DNA of 64,000 nt, from positions 1 through 64,000 of the forward strand of contig CAYTWH010000017.1 in assembly GCA_964442075.1 (NCBI GenBank), given 5' to 3'. Origin of the DNA: CAYTAU01 sp964442075 (GTDB lineage Bacteria > Bacteroidota > Bacteroidia > Bacteroidales > CAYTAU01). A program made the position numbers and the translations under genes. The notes beneath the pieces are model-generated. The model was not told the DNA's origin. It did not search any database and was given only the letters and a program-made list of their open reading frames with translations. Positions 45,224-53,514 of this stretch are shown here, in pieces. Position 1 is the stretch's first letter. Every line of letters begins with the position of its first letter.

Positions 45224-45784
45224 ATGTTCAAATTAAAAAATATCGTAATAATAGCCATAGTAATTCTAACATTTGGAATTGCATGGAAATACTACAAAAA
45301 ACTACGAGAAACCGAAAAACTCAAAATCGGTGAAACTTCCCTATCAACTACAAAAAAGATAAAGACATTCAATGATCTGCTTGAGATATTCAGAAATGGT
45401 CTGAAATTAAAAGGCTTTGTTTCTGTCAGAAACTTTTCAGGACAGGACTTCACATTAAATCAGATAAAGCTTGATTGTTTTACTCCTCAAACTGATAAAC
45501 TACTAGCAGAGCAGACAAATATCATTCAGAATAATATTGTATTAAAAGCAAAGCAAGTAACAAATATCCCCATAGAGTATAAAGTAGATATTATCAAAGC
45601 TCTTACACTATTCAAAGAAAGTGAAGTAATACCCGAAGATTACACAGTTTGGCAAATAATTACACATCCGGCACAAGCCTTTGAGATTGTTAAAATGAGT
45701 AATCTAAAAATGAAACTCAAAGGATTTATTCAAGCAGAAGGAATCACATTATCAATTAATGAAAAATACAATCTGTATGAATAA
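45224..45784 (+). CDS. Membrane-anchored LEA14/WHy-like protein
   Basis: 186 residues. One N-terminal membrane helix (NIVIIAIVILTFGIAWKYYK) precedes a soluble domain with the pattern of a LEA14/WHy beta-sandwich (LKLKGFVSVRNFSGQDFTLN, then LLAEQTNIIQNNIVLKAKQV and TNIPIEYKVDIIKALTLF). The anchor closely resembles the frame-shifted tail of the glucosaminidase at 53422-53514, suggesting shared ancestry or membrane targeting. It is the first gene of an all-plus-strand cluster and overlaps the next gene by 8 bp. It may be a virion or cell-envelope component, which is not proven. Confidence 0.7.
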   Translation: MFKLKNIVIIAIVILTFGIAWKYYKKLRETEKLKIGETSLSTTKKIKTFNDLLEIFRNGLKLKGFVSVRNFSGQDFTLNQIKLDCFTPQTDKLLAEQTNIIQNNIVLKAKQVTNIPIEYKVDIIKALTLFKESEVIPEDYTVWQIITHPAQAFEIVKMSNLKMKLKGFIQAEGITLSINEKYNLYE

Positions 45785-48023
45785 GGCTTATCAAATATCA
45801 GGTAAAAGCACAACATTGAAAAACTATGCCAATGTTCATGATACAATAGCTGCAATCAAAAGAATTGTAAATGAGAATTATCCTGCTGTAGAAGAATTAG
45901 CAGATTATTTACAAGGTAGAAACGATGAAGAAACCTTCCAAAAAATATGGAACTATGTTCGCAATACTATAAATTATCAAAATGATAAAAAAGGAACTGA
46001 ACAGCTCCGAACTCCACAAAGAACCAGACACGATAAAATTGGAGATTGTGATGATATGAGCATATTGATTTCAGCAATTCTTAAAAATTTTGGATACGAT
46101 CATGAATTAATTGTTGCAGCATATAAGAAAAAAGATAAATGGCAACATATTTATCCGGTAGCTTATGACAAACAAGGCAATCGCTTTGTTATAGACTGTG
46201 TTCCGGAAATTCCATATTTCAATTACGAGGCAAAACCTATTAAAAATAAAATTATAATTAATATGAACCGAGCCATTCATGGCGAGCAACATATCACAAC
46301 TAAAAATAAAAATATAGATATGAAACTAGAAGAATTAGGAGTCATTTCAGATTCTGAAATGATAAGCGAATTAACTGAACCCTTCGACATAAACAGTCTT
46401 GAAGGTATTGCAAACGATGATGATGAAATTTCACTCGTTCAAGGTCTACTTGGAAATGTAGCAATTGTTGATGAAGATGAAGAGTATGATACAGTGCTTA
46501 GTGGATCTGAACTGAAAAGAAATATAATCATCAAACAGTTGGTTGATGCAAAGCAGGCATTGGAAACTGAATTAAAAAATCCAAGCGAATTATCACAACT
46601 CAATGATAATAGAACAGAACTTCAGCTTATCAATAATATCATTGGAAATTTTGATAATGAAGATGAGTTGAATGATGCAATAAATACTGCTATCAGAAAA
46701 GAAACATTGTATCAAAATTTTTACAAAGCTATTCAATATGGTTTGGATGATGCTGTTAATGGTCTTGCTGGTGATGAAGAAGACGATATCTATTACTTAA
46801 AAATAATGGATGATGATGGTCTTTTAGATGAAATGATTGAAGATGATTTTGATGAAGACGATATTGATGGAATTGATGAGCTTGGAAGAAGGAGAAAAAG
46901 AAAAAAGAGAAAAGGCGGATTCTTCAAAAGATTAGGAAAGAAAATTAAAAAAGGAATTAAGAAATTCAAAGAGAAGCATCCAAAATTGGCAAAAATTGGA
47001 CATGCTTTGAAAAAATACAGCCCTGCAACATTTGCAGCAAGAAAATCACTTGAAATATTTATTCGTGCAAACACATTTCACATGGCGGACAAACTTGCCA
47101 TTGGATATGCAACAGAAGCACAAGCAAAAAAACTTGGTTATTCAAAAACTGAATGGTTAAAGTTCGTTGATGGCAAGAACAAAGCTGAAAAGAAATGGTA
47201 TGGTTTGGGAGGAAAGAAAAAATACTTCCAAAAAATGATTACCAAAAGTAAAGCAGGCAGACGAGCTGGGTTAAAAGGAGTTGATCTTGGAGTGGTAACC
47301 GCTGTAATTTCTGCTGTAACAAAAGTGTTTGGTGCAGTTATAAAGTTCTTCAAAAATATGAAGTTGAAAAAGAAAGATGGAACTGAGGTAGAAGAAACTG
47401 ATTCACCGGAAGCTCCAGGTTCAAGCGAATATTCAACAAAAACTGTTCAAACAAATTTAGATGTCATGGAAAACGAAAATACAAATGCTGATACTCATGA
47501 AAAGTCAGGAGTAACAAGTGAAACTGTTATTGATGAAAGTGGAAAAGAAACGACTGTCTATAAAGACAAAGATGGTAATGAGATAAACAAGTTCAAGGCT
47601 TTCTTTTTAAAGAATAAGACTATGATAATCATAGTATCAATTGTACTTGTAGTTGGAATAATTGGATTGATAATCTGGAAAGCAAGGCAAAAAGCATTGA
47701 AAGGATTGGCAGCTGCTGAATTATCAAAACGCCAGGAGAATTACATAAAGAAACAAGGTTTGAACAATCGAGCTTATGCATCTCTTGTTAGAGAAGAAAT
47801 CGGAAAAGATGGAAAGAATGATAACAAGACAAATAGAAAATCATATTACAAAAAGGTTTTCAGAGATGCTTTTAGCAAACCAATATCTGACAAGCAAAGA
47901 AGTGCAGCTTTGAATTACAATAGTATGTACAGAGAGGTAAGAGATCTTGCCAAACAAAAGGGTGGTGGATCAGCAGCATGGAAAGAAGCATGGGCTGAGG
48001 TCAAAAAAAAAAGCCGAGCGTAA
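45777..48023 (+). CDS. Large transglutaminase-like membrane protein of the phage-like cluster
   Basis: 748 residues from the ATG at 45777, which overlaps the upstream stop. Residues ~60-145 are a transglutaminase-like cysteine domain with Cys in HDKIGDCDDMSI (about 90), His in KWQHIYPVAYD (about 122) and Asp in FVIDCVPEI (about 138). An acidic region (about 180-365) is followed by an extremely basic segment (RRKRKKRKGGFFKRLGKKI) and a conserved-looking helical block (ALKKYSPATFAARKSLEIFI). A membrane helix (IIIVSIVLVVGIIGLIIW, about 615-633) and a basic tail complete it. The gene ends just after a run of ten A where the -1 frame continues. The role is unknown. A virion or peptidoglycan-interacting protein is possible. 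Confidence 0.75.
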   Translation: MNKAYQISGKSTTLKNYANVHDTIAAIKRIVNENYPAVEELADYLQGRNDEETFQKIWNYVRNTINYQNDKKGTEQLRTPQRTRHDKIGDCDDMSILISAILKNFGYDHELIVAAYKKKDKWQHIYPVAYDKQGNRFVIDCVPEIPYFNYEAKPIKNKIIINMNRAIHGEQHITTKNKNIDMKLEELGVISDSEMISELTEPFDINSLEGIANDDDEISLVQGLLGNVAIVDEDEEYDTVLSGSELKRNIIIKQLVDAKQALETELKNPSELSQLNDNRTELQLINNIIGNFDNEDELNDAINTAIRKETLYQNFYKAIQYGLDDAVNGLAGDEEDDIYYLKIMDDDGLLDEMIEDDFDEDDIDGIDELGRRRKRKKRKGGFFKRLGKKIKKGIKKFKEKHPKLAKIGHALKKYSPATFAARKSLEIFIRANTFHMADKLAIGYATEAQAKKLGYSKTEWLKFVDGKNKAEKKWYGLGGKKKYFQKMITKSKAGRRAGLKGVDLGVVTAVISAVTKVFGAVIKFFKNMKLKKKDGTEVEETDSPEAPGSSEYSTKTVQTNLDVMENENTNADTHEKSGVTSETVIDESGKETTVYKDKDGNEINKFKAFFLKNKTMIIIVSIVLVVGIIGLIIWKARQKALKGLAAAELSKRQENYIKKQGLNNRAYASLVREEIGKDGKNDNKTNRKSYYKKVFRDAFSKPISDKQRSAALNYNSMYREVRDLAKQKGGGSAAWKEAWAEVKKKSRA

Positions 48024-48061
48024 GTAAAAATAATATTAAGGGCATAGGAAAGAAAAGAACT

Positions 48062-48202
48062 GTGAGAAAAAAACAAGGCAATACTGAAGCATCAGCACGC
48101 TTTAAAAAGATAACTGAAAGAGCTCAAAAGATTAGGGGAAAGCATCCTAAAATGAAATGGAAAAATTGCATAAAACAAGCATCAAAGGAGCTTTACCGAT
48201 AA
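48062..48202 (+). CDS. Small basic ORF, possible -1 frameshift extension of the preceding gene
   Basis: A 46-codon frame from a GTG, ending RGKHPKMKWKNCIKQASKEL followed by Tyr-Arg and stop. No ATG precedes it. The same frame is open back to 47999 and joins the upstream gene by a -1 shift at the A10 run (48003-48012), which would add about 60 very basic residues to the 748-residue protein. The peptide resembles short basic proteins of phages that carry a chromatin-like KKV/KWKxxIKxAS motif. Either independent translation from GTG or frameshifting could explain it. Confidence 0.45.
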   Translation: MRKKQGNTEASARFKKITERAQKIRGKHPKMKWKNCIKQASKELYR

Positions 48203-48240
48203 AATAGTATTTATAAATGTTTAATTAATATATCAAAAAA

Positions 48241-48882
48241 ATGAAAGATTTTAGTAACGAAGAAATTATCCTTAGCGGATTAGGCGGTAATATTGAAGGT
48301 GATCTTGATGGTCGCAGAAAAAGAGCTCAATTTTCAAAGCTTGGTGCATCAATGTATCGTAAGCAGATGATTGAGAGAATACCTCAATTGCCAAAAAATG
48401 TGCAGAAACATTTGAAAGATGACAGAGCACAAATATCAGATAAAGAATTTTTTGTCATTAGAGAATTAACCGGAACCAGTACTGACATAATCAGAAAAAA
48501 TGAGAAGTCAGAGCCAGGATTAAGAAATATTGATGATGCAGAATTAACAGAAAATCAATACTTTTTATTATCTGCTTTATCCTTACAATACAGAAGTGGT
48601 GATTCAGGGCGTTTTGATGAACTGTTCCCTGACTTTCTTGCAAATGCACAATTCACTTTCAAGATTGCATCAAGAGAGATAATGAGTGCAAATCCTGTAG
48701 ATATGTTCCAAAATCCTGTTTTCGGGTACAATGTAACAAAAGACCTGGGCATGTTGATTTTGAACAATCCAAAACTTATTATTCCTAATAAAACCATCTC
48801 TTTTGAGATTGATGAAGCTCCTGCAGCAATGTCTGGAGAAGTGAAATTGAAGCTTATTGGTACAGAAGTGAAAATGTACTAA
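48241..48882 (+). CDS. Candidate jelly-roll-like structural protein of the phage-like cluster
   Basis: 213 residues. The N-terminal ~75 are basic and helical (DGRRKRAQFSKLGASMYRKQ). The rest alternates short beta-strand-like stretches: QYFLLSALSLQYRSGD, FLANAQFTFKIASREIMSAN, LGMLILNNPKLIIPNKTISF and EVKLKLIGTEVKMY. The last segment has the strand-rich look of small capsid or adaptor proteins, but I cannot identify a family. It has its own leader (48203-48240) and a clear ATG. Confidence 0.65.
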   Translation: MKDFSNEEIILSGLGGNIEGDLDGRRKRAQFSKLGASMYRKQMIERIPQLPKNVQKHLKDDRAQISDKEFFVIRELTGTSTDIIRKNEKSEPGLRNIDDAELTENQYFLLSALSLQYRSGDSGRFDELFPDFLANAQFTFKIASREIMSANPVDMFQNPVFGYNVTKDLGMLILNNPKLIIPNKTISFEIDEAPAAMSGEVKLKLIGTEVKMY

Positions 48883-48962
48883 TCAGTGATAGAATTCAAA
48901 TGAGGGAATGAGTGATTATCACTTATTCTTTCATTTTTTATAAATCAATTTAAAAATAAGAT

Positions 48963-49346
48963 ATGGAAAATTTAGTAGTAAATGCAATAAAATCATTGGA
49001 TAAGACAGGAAGACAAAATCTTGCAAAAATGGTAAGGACAGATCCTAATATTTGGAATGGTGTTCATGGAAATGGTGAAGCTTTAATTGATTTACCTGCT
49101 GGTAAGATTATAGGCATTGTAAAAAGAGAGAATGAATTACTTTCTGATGCAACAGTAATAGCCACAAAAGGAGAAGAAACTTTTGAAACAATTACAAATG
49201 CAGAAGGAATTTATTCTATTGAATTGGTTCCTGGTTCTTATGATCTTTTGTATCAAAAAGAAGGTTATTATGAAACACCTATTGCCGGAACAAGTGTAAT
49301 TGCAGAAACAGAGAAAACTGTTAATGCTGAAATGACAAAACTATAA
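48963..49346 (+). CDS. Small protein with carboxypeptidase-regulatory-like domain
   Basis: 127 residues. An N-terminal helix (NAIKSLDKTGRQNLAKMVRT) is followed by a CarboxypepD_reg-like beta-sandwich: GKIIGIVKRENELLSDATVI, then NAEGIYSIELVPGSYDLLYQ and KEGYYE. There is no signal peptide. In a phage-like cluster such domains can serve as surface decorations. The same domain type ends the protein at 1863-2783. Confidence 0.7.
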   Translation: MENLVVNAIKSLDKTGRQNLAKMVRTDPNIWNGVHGNGEALIDLPAGKIIGIVKRENELLSDATVIATKGEETFETITNAEGIYSIELVPGSYDLLYQKEGYYETPIAGTSVIAETEKTVNAEMTKL

Positions 49347-49352
49347 TAGACT

Positions 49353-49589
49353 ATGGACGCACAATATGTTTTTGGAATTATAATATCAATACTGCTTTCA
49401 GTAAATGTAATTAGTTTAAAATATTTCATTTCTTCAATAAAAGAGTTGAAAAAAGTCATTCAGGATTTGGCTCTTGCAGTTAGATCAAGTCAGAAAGATA
49501 TTGAATACATACACAAGGAACTTGCATTACATGCGAAAGTACTTGATAAGCACGATGAAGAAATTGATGAACTAAAATTAAGAGATTAA
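49353..49589 (+). CDS. Small membrane protein with coiled coil
   Basis: 78 residues: an N-terminal membrane helix (YVFGIIISILLSVNVISL) and a charged coiled coil ending in DKHDEEIDELKLRD. Size and layout resemble small phage membrane or holin-associated proteins (XhlA-like), with no specific match claimed. It is 6 bp after the preceding gene and 1 bp before the next. Confidence 0.65.
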   Translation: MDAQYVFGIIISILLSVNVISLKYFISSIKELKKVIQDLALAVRSSQKDIEYIHKELALHAKVLDKHDEEIDELKLRD

Positions 49590-49590
49590 G

Positions 49591-49980
49591 ATGAACACAG
49601 ACATTAAAATACAGCTTTTTGAAAAGGAAATTACCTCTGGAGAAACAGTTGAGATAAAAGAAGCTCTTGATAAGGACTACAAATATCTAGTAGGAATTGC
49701 TATTGCTGATGGAGTATGTTCAGATTCTGCAATTATTGAGATAGCAAAAATTAAAGGTTTGGAATTTCTTCCTTCCGATTTTGAAGCTGTAAATATTATT
49801 GCAACAAAAAATGTTAATCCAAACAAACGCTTTTTTACTCTTTTTAATATGGTAAAGATAAATGGTGACGACCTGGTCATTAATTTTATTGATTCAGCTT
49901 TTGCAGACAGTTATAATTTGAAAATTCAAGTGCTGTTAACTAATAATCCGGAGGGAATAAAGGATGCACTCAATAATTAA
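49591..49980 (+). CDS. Hypothetical beta-rich protein of the phage-like cluster
   Basis: 129 residues, predicted mostly strands: IKIQLFEKEITSGETVEIKE, LVGIAIADGVCSD, FFTLFNMVKINGDDLVINFI and NLKIQVLLTNN. It has no signal or membrane segment and no recognised family. The strand pattern and the two similar-sized beta-rich neighbours suggest related structural subunits. It overlaps the next gene by 17 bp. Confidence 0.6.
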   Translation: MNTDIKIQLFEKEITSGETVEIKEALDKDYKYLVGIAIADGVCSDSAIIEIAKIKGLEFLPSDFEAVNIIATKNVNPNKRFFTLFNMVKINGDDLVINFIDSAFADSYNLKIQVLLTNNPEGIKDALNN

Positions 49981-50272
49981 AATATTTAGTGAAGACTTAC
50001 AAAATAAAGACTGCAAATCATTTTCATACACAGTCAAAGGATATGAAAAAGTATTTGGAATATTGGTCTGTGGTCAGGGTGAAGTGTCATTGGTATTCAA
50101 TAAAAATAATCGAGTTTTTGCAAATTCTTTTGACATAAGCACAGGAAAGGATATTGAGCCAAACAAAAGAGCATTGACATTTAAAAAGAAACTGAAAGAT
50201 GATTTTATTAGTGGGAATGTTACAAAAACCAAAGCAAACGGAATATTATCAGTTTATCTAATAGTTGAGTAA
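49964..50272 (+). CDS. Hypothetical beta-rich protein of the phage-like cluster
   Basis: 102 residues. A strong ribosome-binding site (GGAGGGAATAAAGG) lies inside the end of the preceding gene, so the overlapping ATG is credible. Strand-rich segments: FGILVCGQGEVSLVFNKNN, RVFANSFDIST and ANGILSVYLIVE. Similar in size and style to its neighbours. Function unknown. Confidence 0.6.
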   Translation: MHSIIKIFSEDLQNKDCKSFSYTVKGYEKVFGILVCGQGEVSLVFNKNNRVFANSFDISTGKDIEPNKRALTFKKKLKDDFISGNVTKTKANGILSVYLIVE

Positions 50273-50273
50273 A

Positions 50274-50618
50274 ATGACAGAACAAGGAGCATTATTAAAA
50301 TTGATGATTGAAAATGAAATGGGGAAACAAAAGGATCTCCAGACTGAAATTTCTAATCATCTTTTTGATTTTCCAAAAACAATAAAGCTCGAAGCTGATG
50401 AAATTGCATTTATCTCTTTTATAAGAATTGAAGCAAGCTCAAACTTTGTTCTTAATTATAGTTCTACAACAGAAAGTAGAAAGATTGAAAAAACTATGGC
50501 TGCACCGATGATAATTGAAAATAATATTATCACAAAACATTTAAGTTCAATAAAATTTGAAATGTCAAACAGTGATAAATATCAGGTATCAGTAGTAAAA
50601 ATAAAATTCATAAAGTAG
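50274..50618 (+). CDS. Hypothetical beta-rich protein of the phage-like cluster
   Basis: 114 residues from the ATG directly after the preceding stop, preferred to a TTG three codons upstream. An N-terminal helix (GALLKLMIENEMGKQKDLQT) leads into strands (IKLEADEIAFISFIRIEAS, FVLNYSSTTES and KYQVSVVKIKFIK). It is the third small beta-rich protein in a row. No family is recognised. Confidence 0.6.
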   Translation: MTEQGALLKLMIENEMGKQKDLQTEISNHLFDFPKTIKLEADEIAFISFIRIEASSNFVLNYSSTTESRKIEKTMAAPMIIENNIITKHLSSIKFEMSNSDKYQVSVVKIKFIK

Positions 50619-50620
50619 CA

Positions 50621-51742
50621 ATGCAGAATATTTTCGACATACACGATTTCGATGAACATTTTATAGACCAGTTCACAACTCAAACCTTACCGATTTTCGA
50701 CAGGTGGATGATCAAGCCATTGCAAAACGAAAAGAAGATACTCACAAGTGGAAGTTCTGAGGAATCAGACAAGTTTGCTGAATTTATGAATGAACACTCA
50801 GAAAAGGACTATCCCCATCCGCTTTTAATTGTTGTAGGTATTACAGAAAAAAGCAATCCTACCAAAATGCTTAACTCAACATTGCAGTATCATAAATTGA
50901 AATTTGATAAATATAAAGGTAATGAAATTGGAACACCTTTACAGTTTGGATACAATCAAAATAATCAAAATAACAATCAAATGATGCCTTTGCAGATGCG
51001 AGGTTTTGGACCAAAACCAAATAATGCACAGGCTAATCAGGGAATTTCATTTAGTGATATTCAGGGAATTGTAGATAAGAATGTTTCAGATGCAACACGT
51101 TCCATCAAGGCAGAATATGATGAAGTCAGTGCAAAACGTGAAGTTGATTCTATCAAGAGGCTTGCCGAATTAGAGATGAAAATGGAGCTGTACAAACTTG
51201 ATTTGCGAGCAAAGGAAGTTGAAGGAAAGGAAAAAAAGTTACAGGATGAACAGGAAGATTTTGAAATGGAGAAATCAGAAGGTATGGGAACAGTTAAGGA
51301 TTATACCAAAACTATTGCCGGAGGATTGCTTGAACTTGGCAAAGTAGCTCTTGGTTTGGATGACGATAAAGATGATAAAAAAGATAAGAGCAAAAAGGAC
51401 AAAAAAAACAATAAGGATAGCAAAACTGATGATAACCTGAAAGGAACACAAACTTCATCTATTGATGATGACGGTTTTACTGAAAAAACTGATACTGCTG
51501 AAGAAAATAAAGAAAACACTCAAAAAGAAAGCATAAAGGATCTGCAGGATGTCGTTGGAGATTTAAGCGAGGAAGAAAAAATGGCTTTGCTTGATGTGCT
51601 GATTCCTGAAGATGAGAATAATGAGGAAGACAATAAAAGCGATACTTCGACAAACTCAACACAAGAAAAAGAAGAAAATCAAAATAATGATAATCTAAAA
51701 ACTGAAAAAGATGAAAACATACAAACTGACAATAACAATTAA
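50621..51742 (+). CDS. Coiled-coil, acidic-tailed protein of the phage-like cluster
   Basis: 373 residues in four parts: a globular start (about 1-105), an Asn/Gln-rich linker (about 106-145, YNQNNQNNNQMMPLQMRGFG), a long coiled coil (about 150-225, AELEMKMELYKLDLRAKEVE) and an acidic disordered tail rich in Asp, Lys, Asn and Glu. The mix recalls scaffolding or assembly proteins, without a specific match. It overlaps the next gene by 32 bp in another frame. Confidence 0.65.
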   Translation: MQNIFDIHDFDEHFIDQFTTQTLPIFDRWMIKPLQNEKKILTSGSSEESDKFAEFMNEHSEKDYPHPLLIVVGITEKSNPTKMLNSTLQYHKLKFDKYKGNEIGTPLQFGYNQNNQNNNQMMPLQMRGFGPKPNNAQANQGISFSDIQGIVDKNVSDATRSIKAEYDEVSAKREVDSIKRLAELEMKMELYKLDLRAKEVEGKEKKLQDEQEDFEMEKSEGMGTVKDYTKTIAGGLLELGKVALGLDDDKDDKKDKSKKDKKNNKDSKTDDNLKGTQTSSIDDDGFTEKTDTAEENKENTQKESIKDLQDVVGDLSEEEKMALLDVLIPEDENNEEDNKSDTSTNSTQEKEENQNNDNLKTEKDENIQTDNNN

Positions 51743-52010
51743 AGACGGTGATTCTGAATTACAAAAAAACCTTCAGCTTGAGGCAAATGATTCAAAAGAA
51801 TTATCTCAAAAGTTAAATGCTTTGAAAGTTCTGAATGAGGCTATTAAGCATGATGATTTGATGGCAACTGTTGAGATGATCCATGAAAAGCCAGATTTGA
51901 TTCCTGTGGTCAAAGATATGCTTGATGATGGAGATAAGTATTCCGAAGCTCAAATGATGATGCGTTTGCCAAGATATGTAAAAAAGGTACTAAGAGTGCT
52001 TAAGAGTTAA
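51711..52010 (+). CDS. Small hypothetical protein of the phage-like cluster
   Basis: 99 residues: a beta start (YKLTITIKDGDSELQKNLQL) followed by helices with a basic end (MRLPRYVKKVLRVLKS). The ATG lies inside the end of the preceding gene. Function unknown. Confidence 0.6.
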   Translation: MKTYKLTITIKDGDSELQKNLQLEANDSKELSQKLNALKVLNEAIKHDDLMATVEMIHEKPDLIPVVKDMLDDGDKYSEAQMMMRLPRYVKKVLRVLKS

Positions 52011-52556
52011 AAATGAATAATTAAAAATTAAGAATAAATGCATCCGGGATTAATAAAAGCAGCACAAAATGCTAAACAGAGATATAATTCTGTTAGTTCG
52101 GAAAATAAGAAAAGGGCAAGGTATCTTATCATTTTCATTATTTTGTTTTTGCTTTTCAGAAGAAAAATTACCGGTGCAATCCGCAAAATGTTTCATAAAG
52201 ATATAAGTAAACTTGAAGTTGACCAGAGTAACCTGAGCTATGATCGTGGGGAGTATTTTTCAATGTGCTCTACACTTGAATCTGCAATGGAAGGTTCAGG
52301 GACACAGGAAAATTCGATAATGGATGTTATGATGAGATTACAGACACAGGATGACTGGAATTTTCTGCAGAAATCATTTGGAATAAGAAAAAAGGACGGA
52401 GGAACATTTTATTCTGATATAACCGGAGATTTAAAAACATGGCTGTCGGATGATTTGGATAGTGGCGAAATGGAAGAGGTTAGAGATATTTTAAGACAAG
52501 GTGGGATTAATTATTAGTTAAGAATTAAAAATTAAAAATGAATAATTAAGAATGGG
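52011..52556. repeat. Two AT-rich intergenic repeat copies flanking the 159-residue gene
   Basis: Segments at 52014-52036 and 52519-52555 share AATGAATAATTAA and AATTAAAAATTAA-type runs. They resemble an AT-rich filler repeat common between Bacteroidota genes. The copies bracket the gene at 52038-52517, which might therefore be an inserted or duplicated unit. Confidence 0.35.
52038..52517 (+). CDS. Small single-pass membrane protein of the phage-like cluster
   Basis: 159 residues. A basic N-terminus precedes a membrane helix (YLIIFIILFLLF), again followed by a basic stretch (RRKITGAIRKMFHK). The C-terminal 100 residues are helical and acidic (DQSNLSYDRGEYFSMCSTLE, then DDLDSGEMEEVRDILRQGG). 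No family recognised. It is flanked on both sides by AT-rich repeat copies. Confidence 0.6.
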   Translation: MHPGLIKAAQNAKQRYNSVSSENKKRARYLIIFIILFLLFRRKITGAIRKMFHKDISKLEVDQSNLSYDRGEYFSMCSTLESAMEGSGTQENSIMDVMMRLQTQDDWNFLQKSFGIRKKDGGTFYSDITGDLKTWLSDDLDSGEMEEVRDILRQGGINY

Positions 52557-52561
52557 TAGTT

Positions 52562-52933
52562 ATGAGTAAGAAAAAGAAAATAATAGCTGTAATAATTGTA
52601 GCCATAGTTGGAACAATAATATTTTGGAAAAGGAATTGGATTAAAGGCAAACTTGGATTATCCAATAACAATTCAGGAAGTGATCAACAGGAAACTGATA
52701 GTCCTGCTCCCTCATTGCCATCAGGTATTGTTTACAAGGAATGTAAATTACCGCCTTACAAAATTGGATGTAAGGGAAAATATATAAAAGTTATTCATTA
52801 TAAACTTAACTTAAAACATAATGCAGGTTTAAAAGTTGACGGGTATTTCGGGAAAATGACAGAACAGGCTCTTGAAAAAGCTGGATACGGAAATTCACTT
52901 GATATTGAAGAAACAAAAAAACTAATAAAATAA
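52562..52933 (+). CDS. Membrane-anchored peptidoglycan-binding-like protein
   Basis: 123 residues. A membrane helix (IIAVIIVAIVGTIIFWKRNW) and a Ser/Asn-rich linker lead to a small domain similar to peptidoglycan-binding domain 1: GCKGKYIKVIHYKLNLKHNA followed by VDGYFGKMTEQALEKAGY. It likely sits in the inner membrane and contacts the wall. It lies 18 bp upstream of the glucosaminidase, its probable partner in wall degradation or lysis. Confidence 0.78.
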   Translation: MSKKKKIIAVIIVAIVGTIIFWKRNWIKGKLGLSNNNSGSDQQETDSPAPSLPSGIVYKECKLPPYKIGCKGKYIKVIHYKLNLKHNAGLKVDGYFGKMTEQALEKAGYGNSLDIEETKKLIK

Positions 52934-52951
52934 TCACTAAAAATTAAAAAA

Positions 52952-53437
52952 ATGTCAGCACGATTAGATTACATTAAGAAATTCACAAATGCAGTAATTA
53001 AAGCTGCTAAAGGAACCGGCTTGTTTCCTTCATTATTTATGGCTCAGGCAATTTTGGAGAGTGGCAATGGCCAAAGCTCGCTTGCTAAAAAGTACAATAA
53101 CCATTTTGGCGTAAAAGCATCACGAGGATGGAAAGGTAAAGTAATTGACATGAGAACCAGAGAGGTTTTTGATGGCAAGGATGTTTATATCAAAGATGGT
53201 TTTCGTTGGTATAATAATCCTAACGACAGTTTTAAGGATAGGGTTGCTTTTCTGAAAAATAACCCAAGATATACAAAGCATGGAGTGTTTTCAGCTAAGA
53301 CACCGGAGCAACAAGCCGATGCATTACTTCGTGCCGGTTATGCAACTGATCCAAATTATGCAAGTACATTAAAATGGTTGATCAATAAGTACAACCTGAA
53401 AGCATTGGATAGTATGGCATTAAAAAAAAACGAATAG
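52952..53437 (+). CDS. GH73-type glucosaminidase (FlgJ/lysozyme-like)
   Basis: 161 residues. The GH73 core is clear: FPSLFMAQAILESGNGQSSL with the catalytic Glu, YNNHFGVKASRGWKGKVIDM, FRWYNNPNDSFKDRVAFL and ALLRAGYATDPNYAST. It should cleave the glycan strand of peptidoglycan. No signal peptide is present. The gene ends two codons after a run of nine A, and the -1 frame beyond it encodes a membrane helix, so an anchored longer form is possible. It fits the lysin of the cluster, followed by a spanin-like gene. Confidence 0.9.
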   Translation: MSARLDYIKKFTNAVIKAAKGTGLFPSLFMAQAILESGNGQSSLAKKYNNHFGVKASRGWKGKVIDMRTREVFDGKDVYIKDGFRWYNNPNDSFKDRVAFLKNNPRYTKHGVFSAKTPEQQADALLRAGYATDPNYASTLKWLINKYNLKALDSMALKKNE

Positions 53438-53514
53438 CCATTATAATAATAATCCTGACAATAGGAATTGCCTGGTACTTTAGAAAAGATATTAAGAAAT
53501 GGATAAACAATTAA
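53422..53514 (+). CDS. Transmembrane tail in the -1 frame of the glucosaminidase gene
   Basis: After AAA AAA AAA the -1 frame reads RIAIIIIIILTIGIAWYFRK and then DIKKWINN before TAA at 53512-53514. There is no ATG, GTG or TTG start in this frame and a TAG closes it at 53410, so independent translation is unlikely. A -1 ribosomal frameshift or transcriptional slippage on the A9 run would fuse it to the glucosaminidase. The tail is similar to the N-terminal anchor of the protein at 45224 (ILTFGIAWKYYKKL). A homopolymer error in the assembly would also explain it, and the true gene would then be a single fused frame. Confidence 0.5.
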   Translation, partial: KKKRIAIIIIILTIGIAWYFRKDIKKWINN

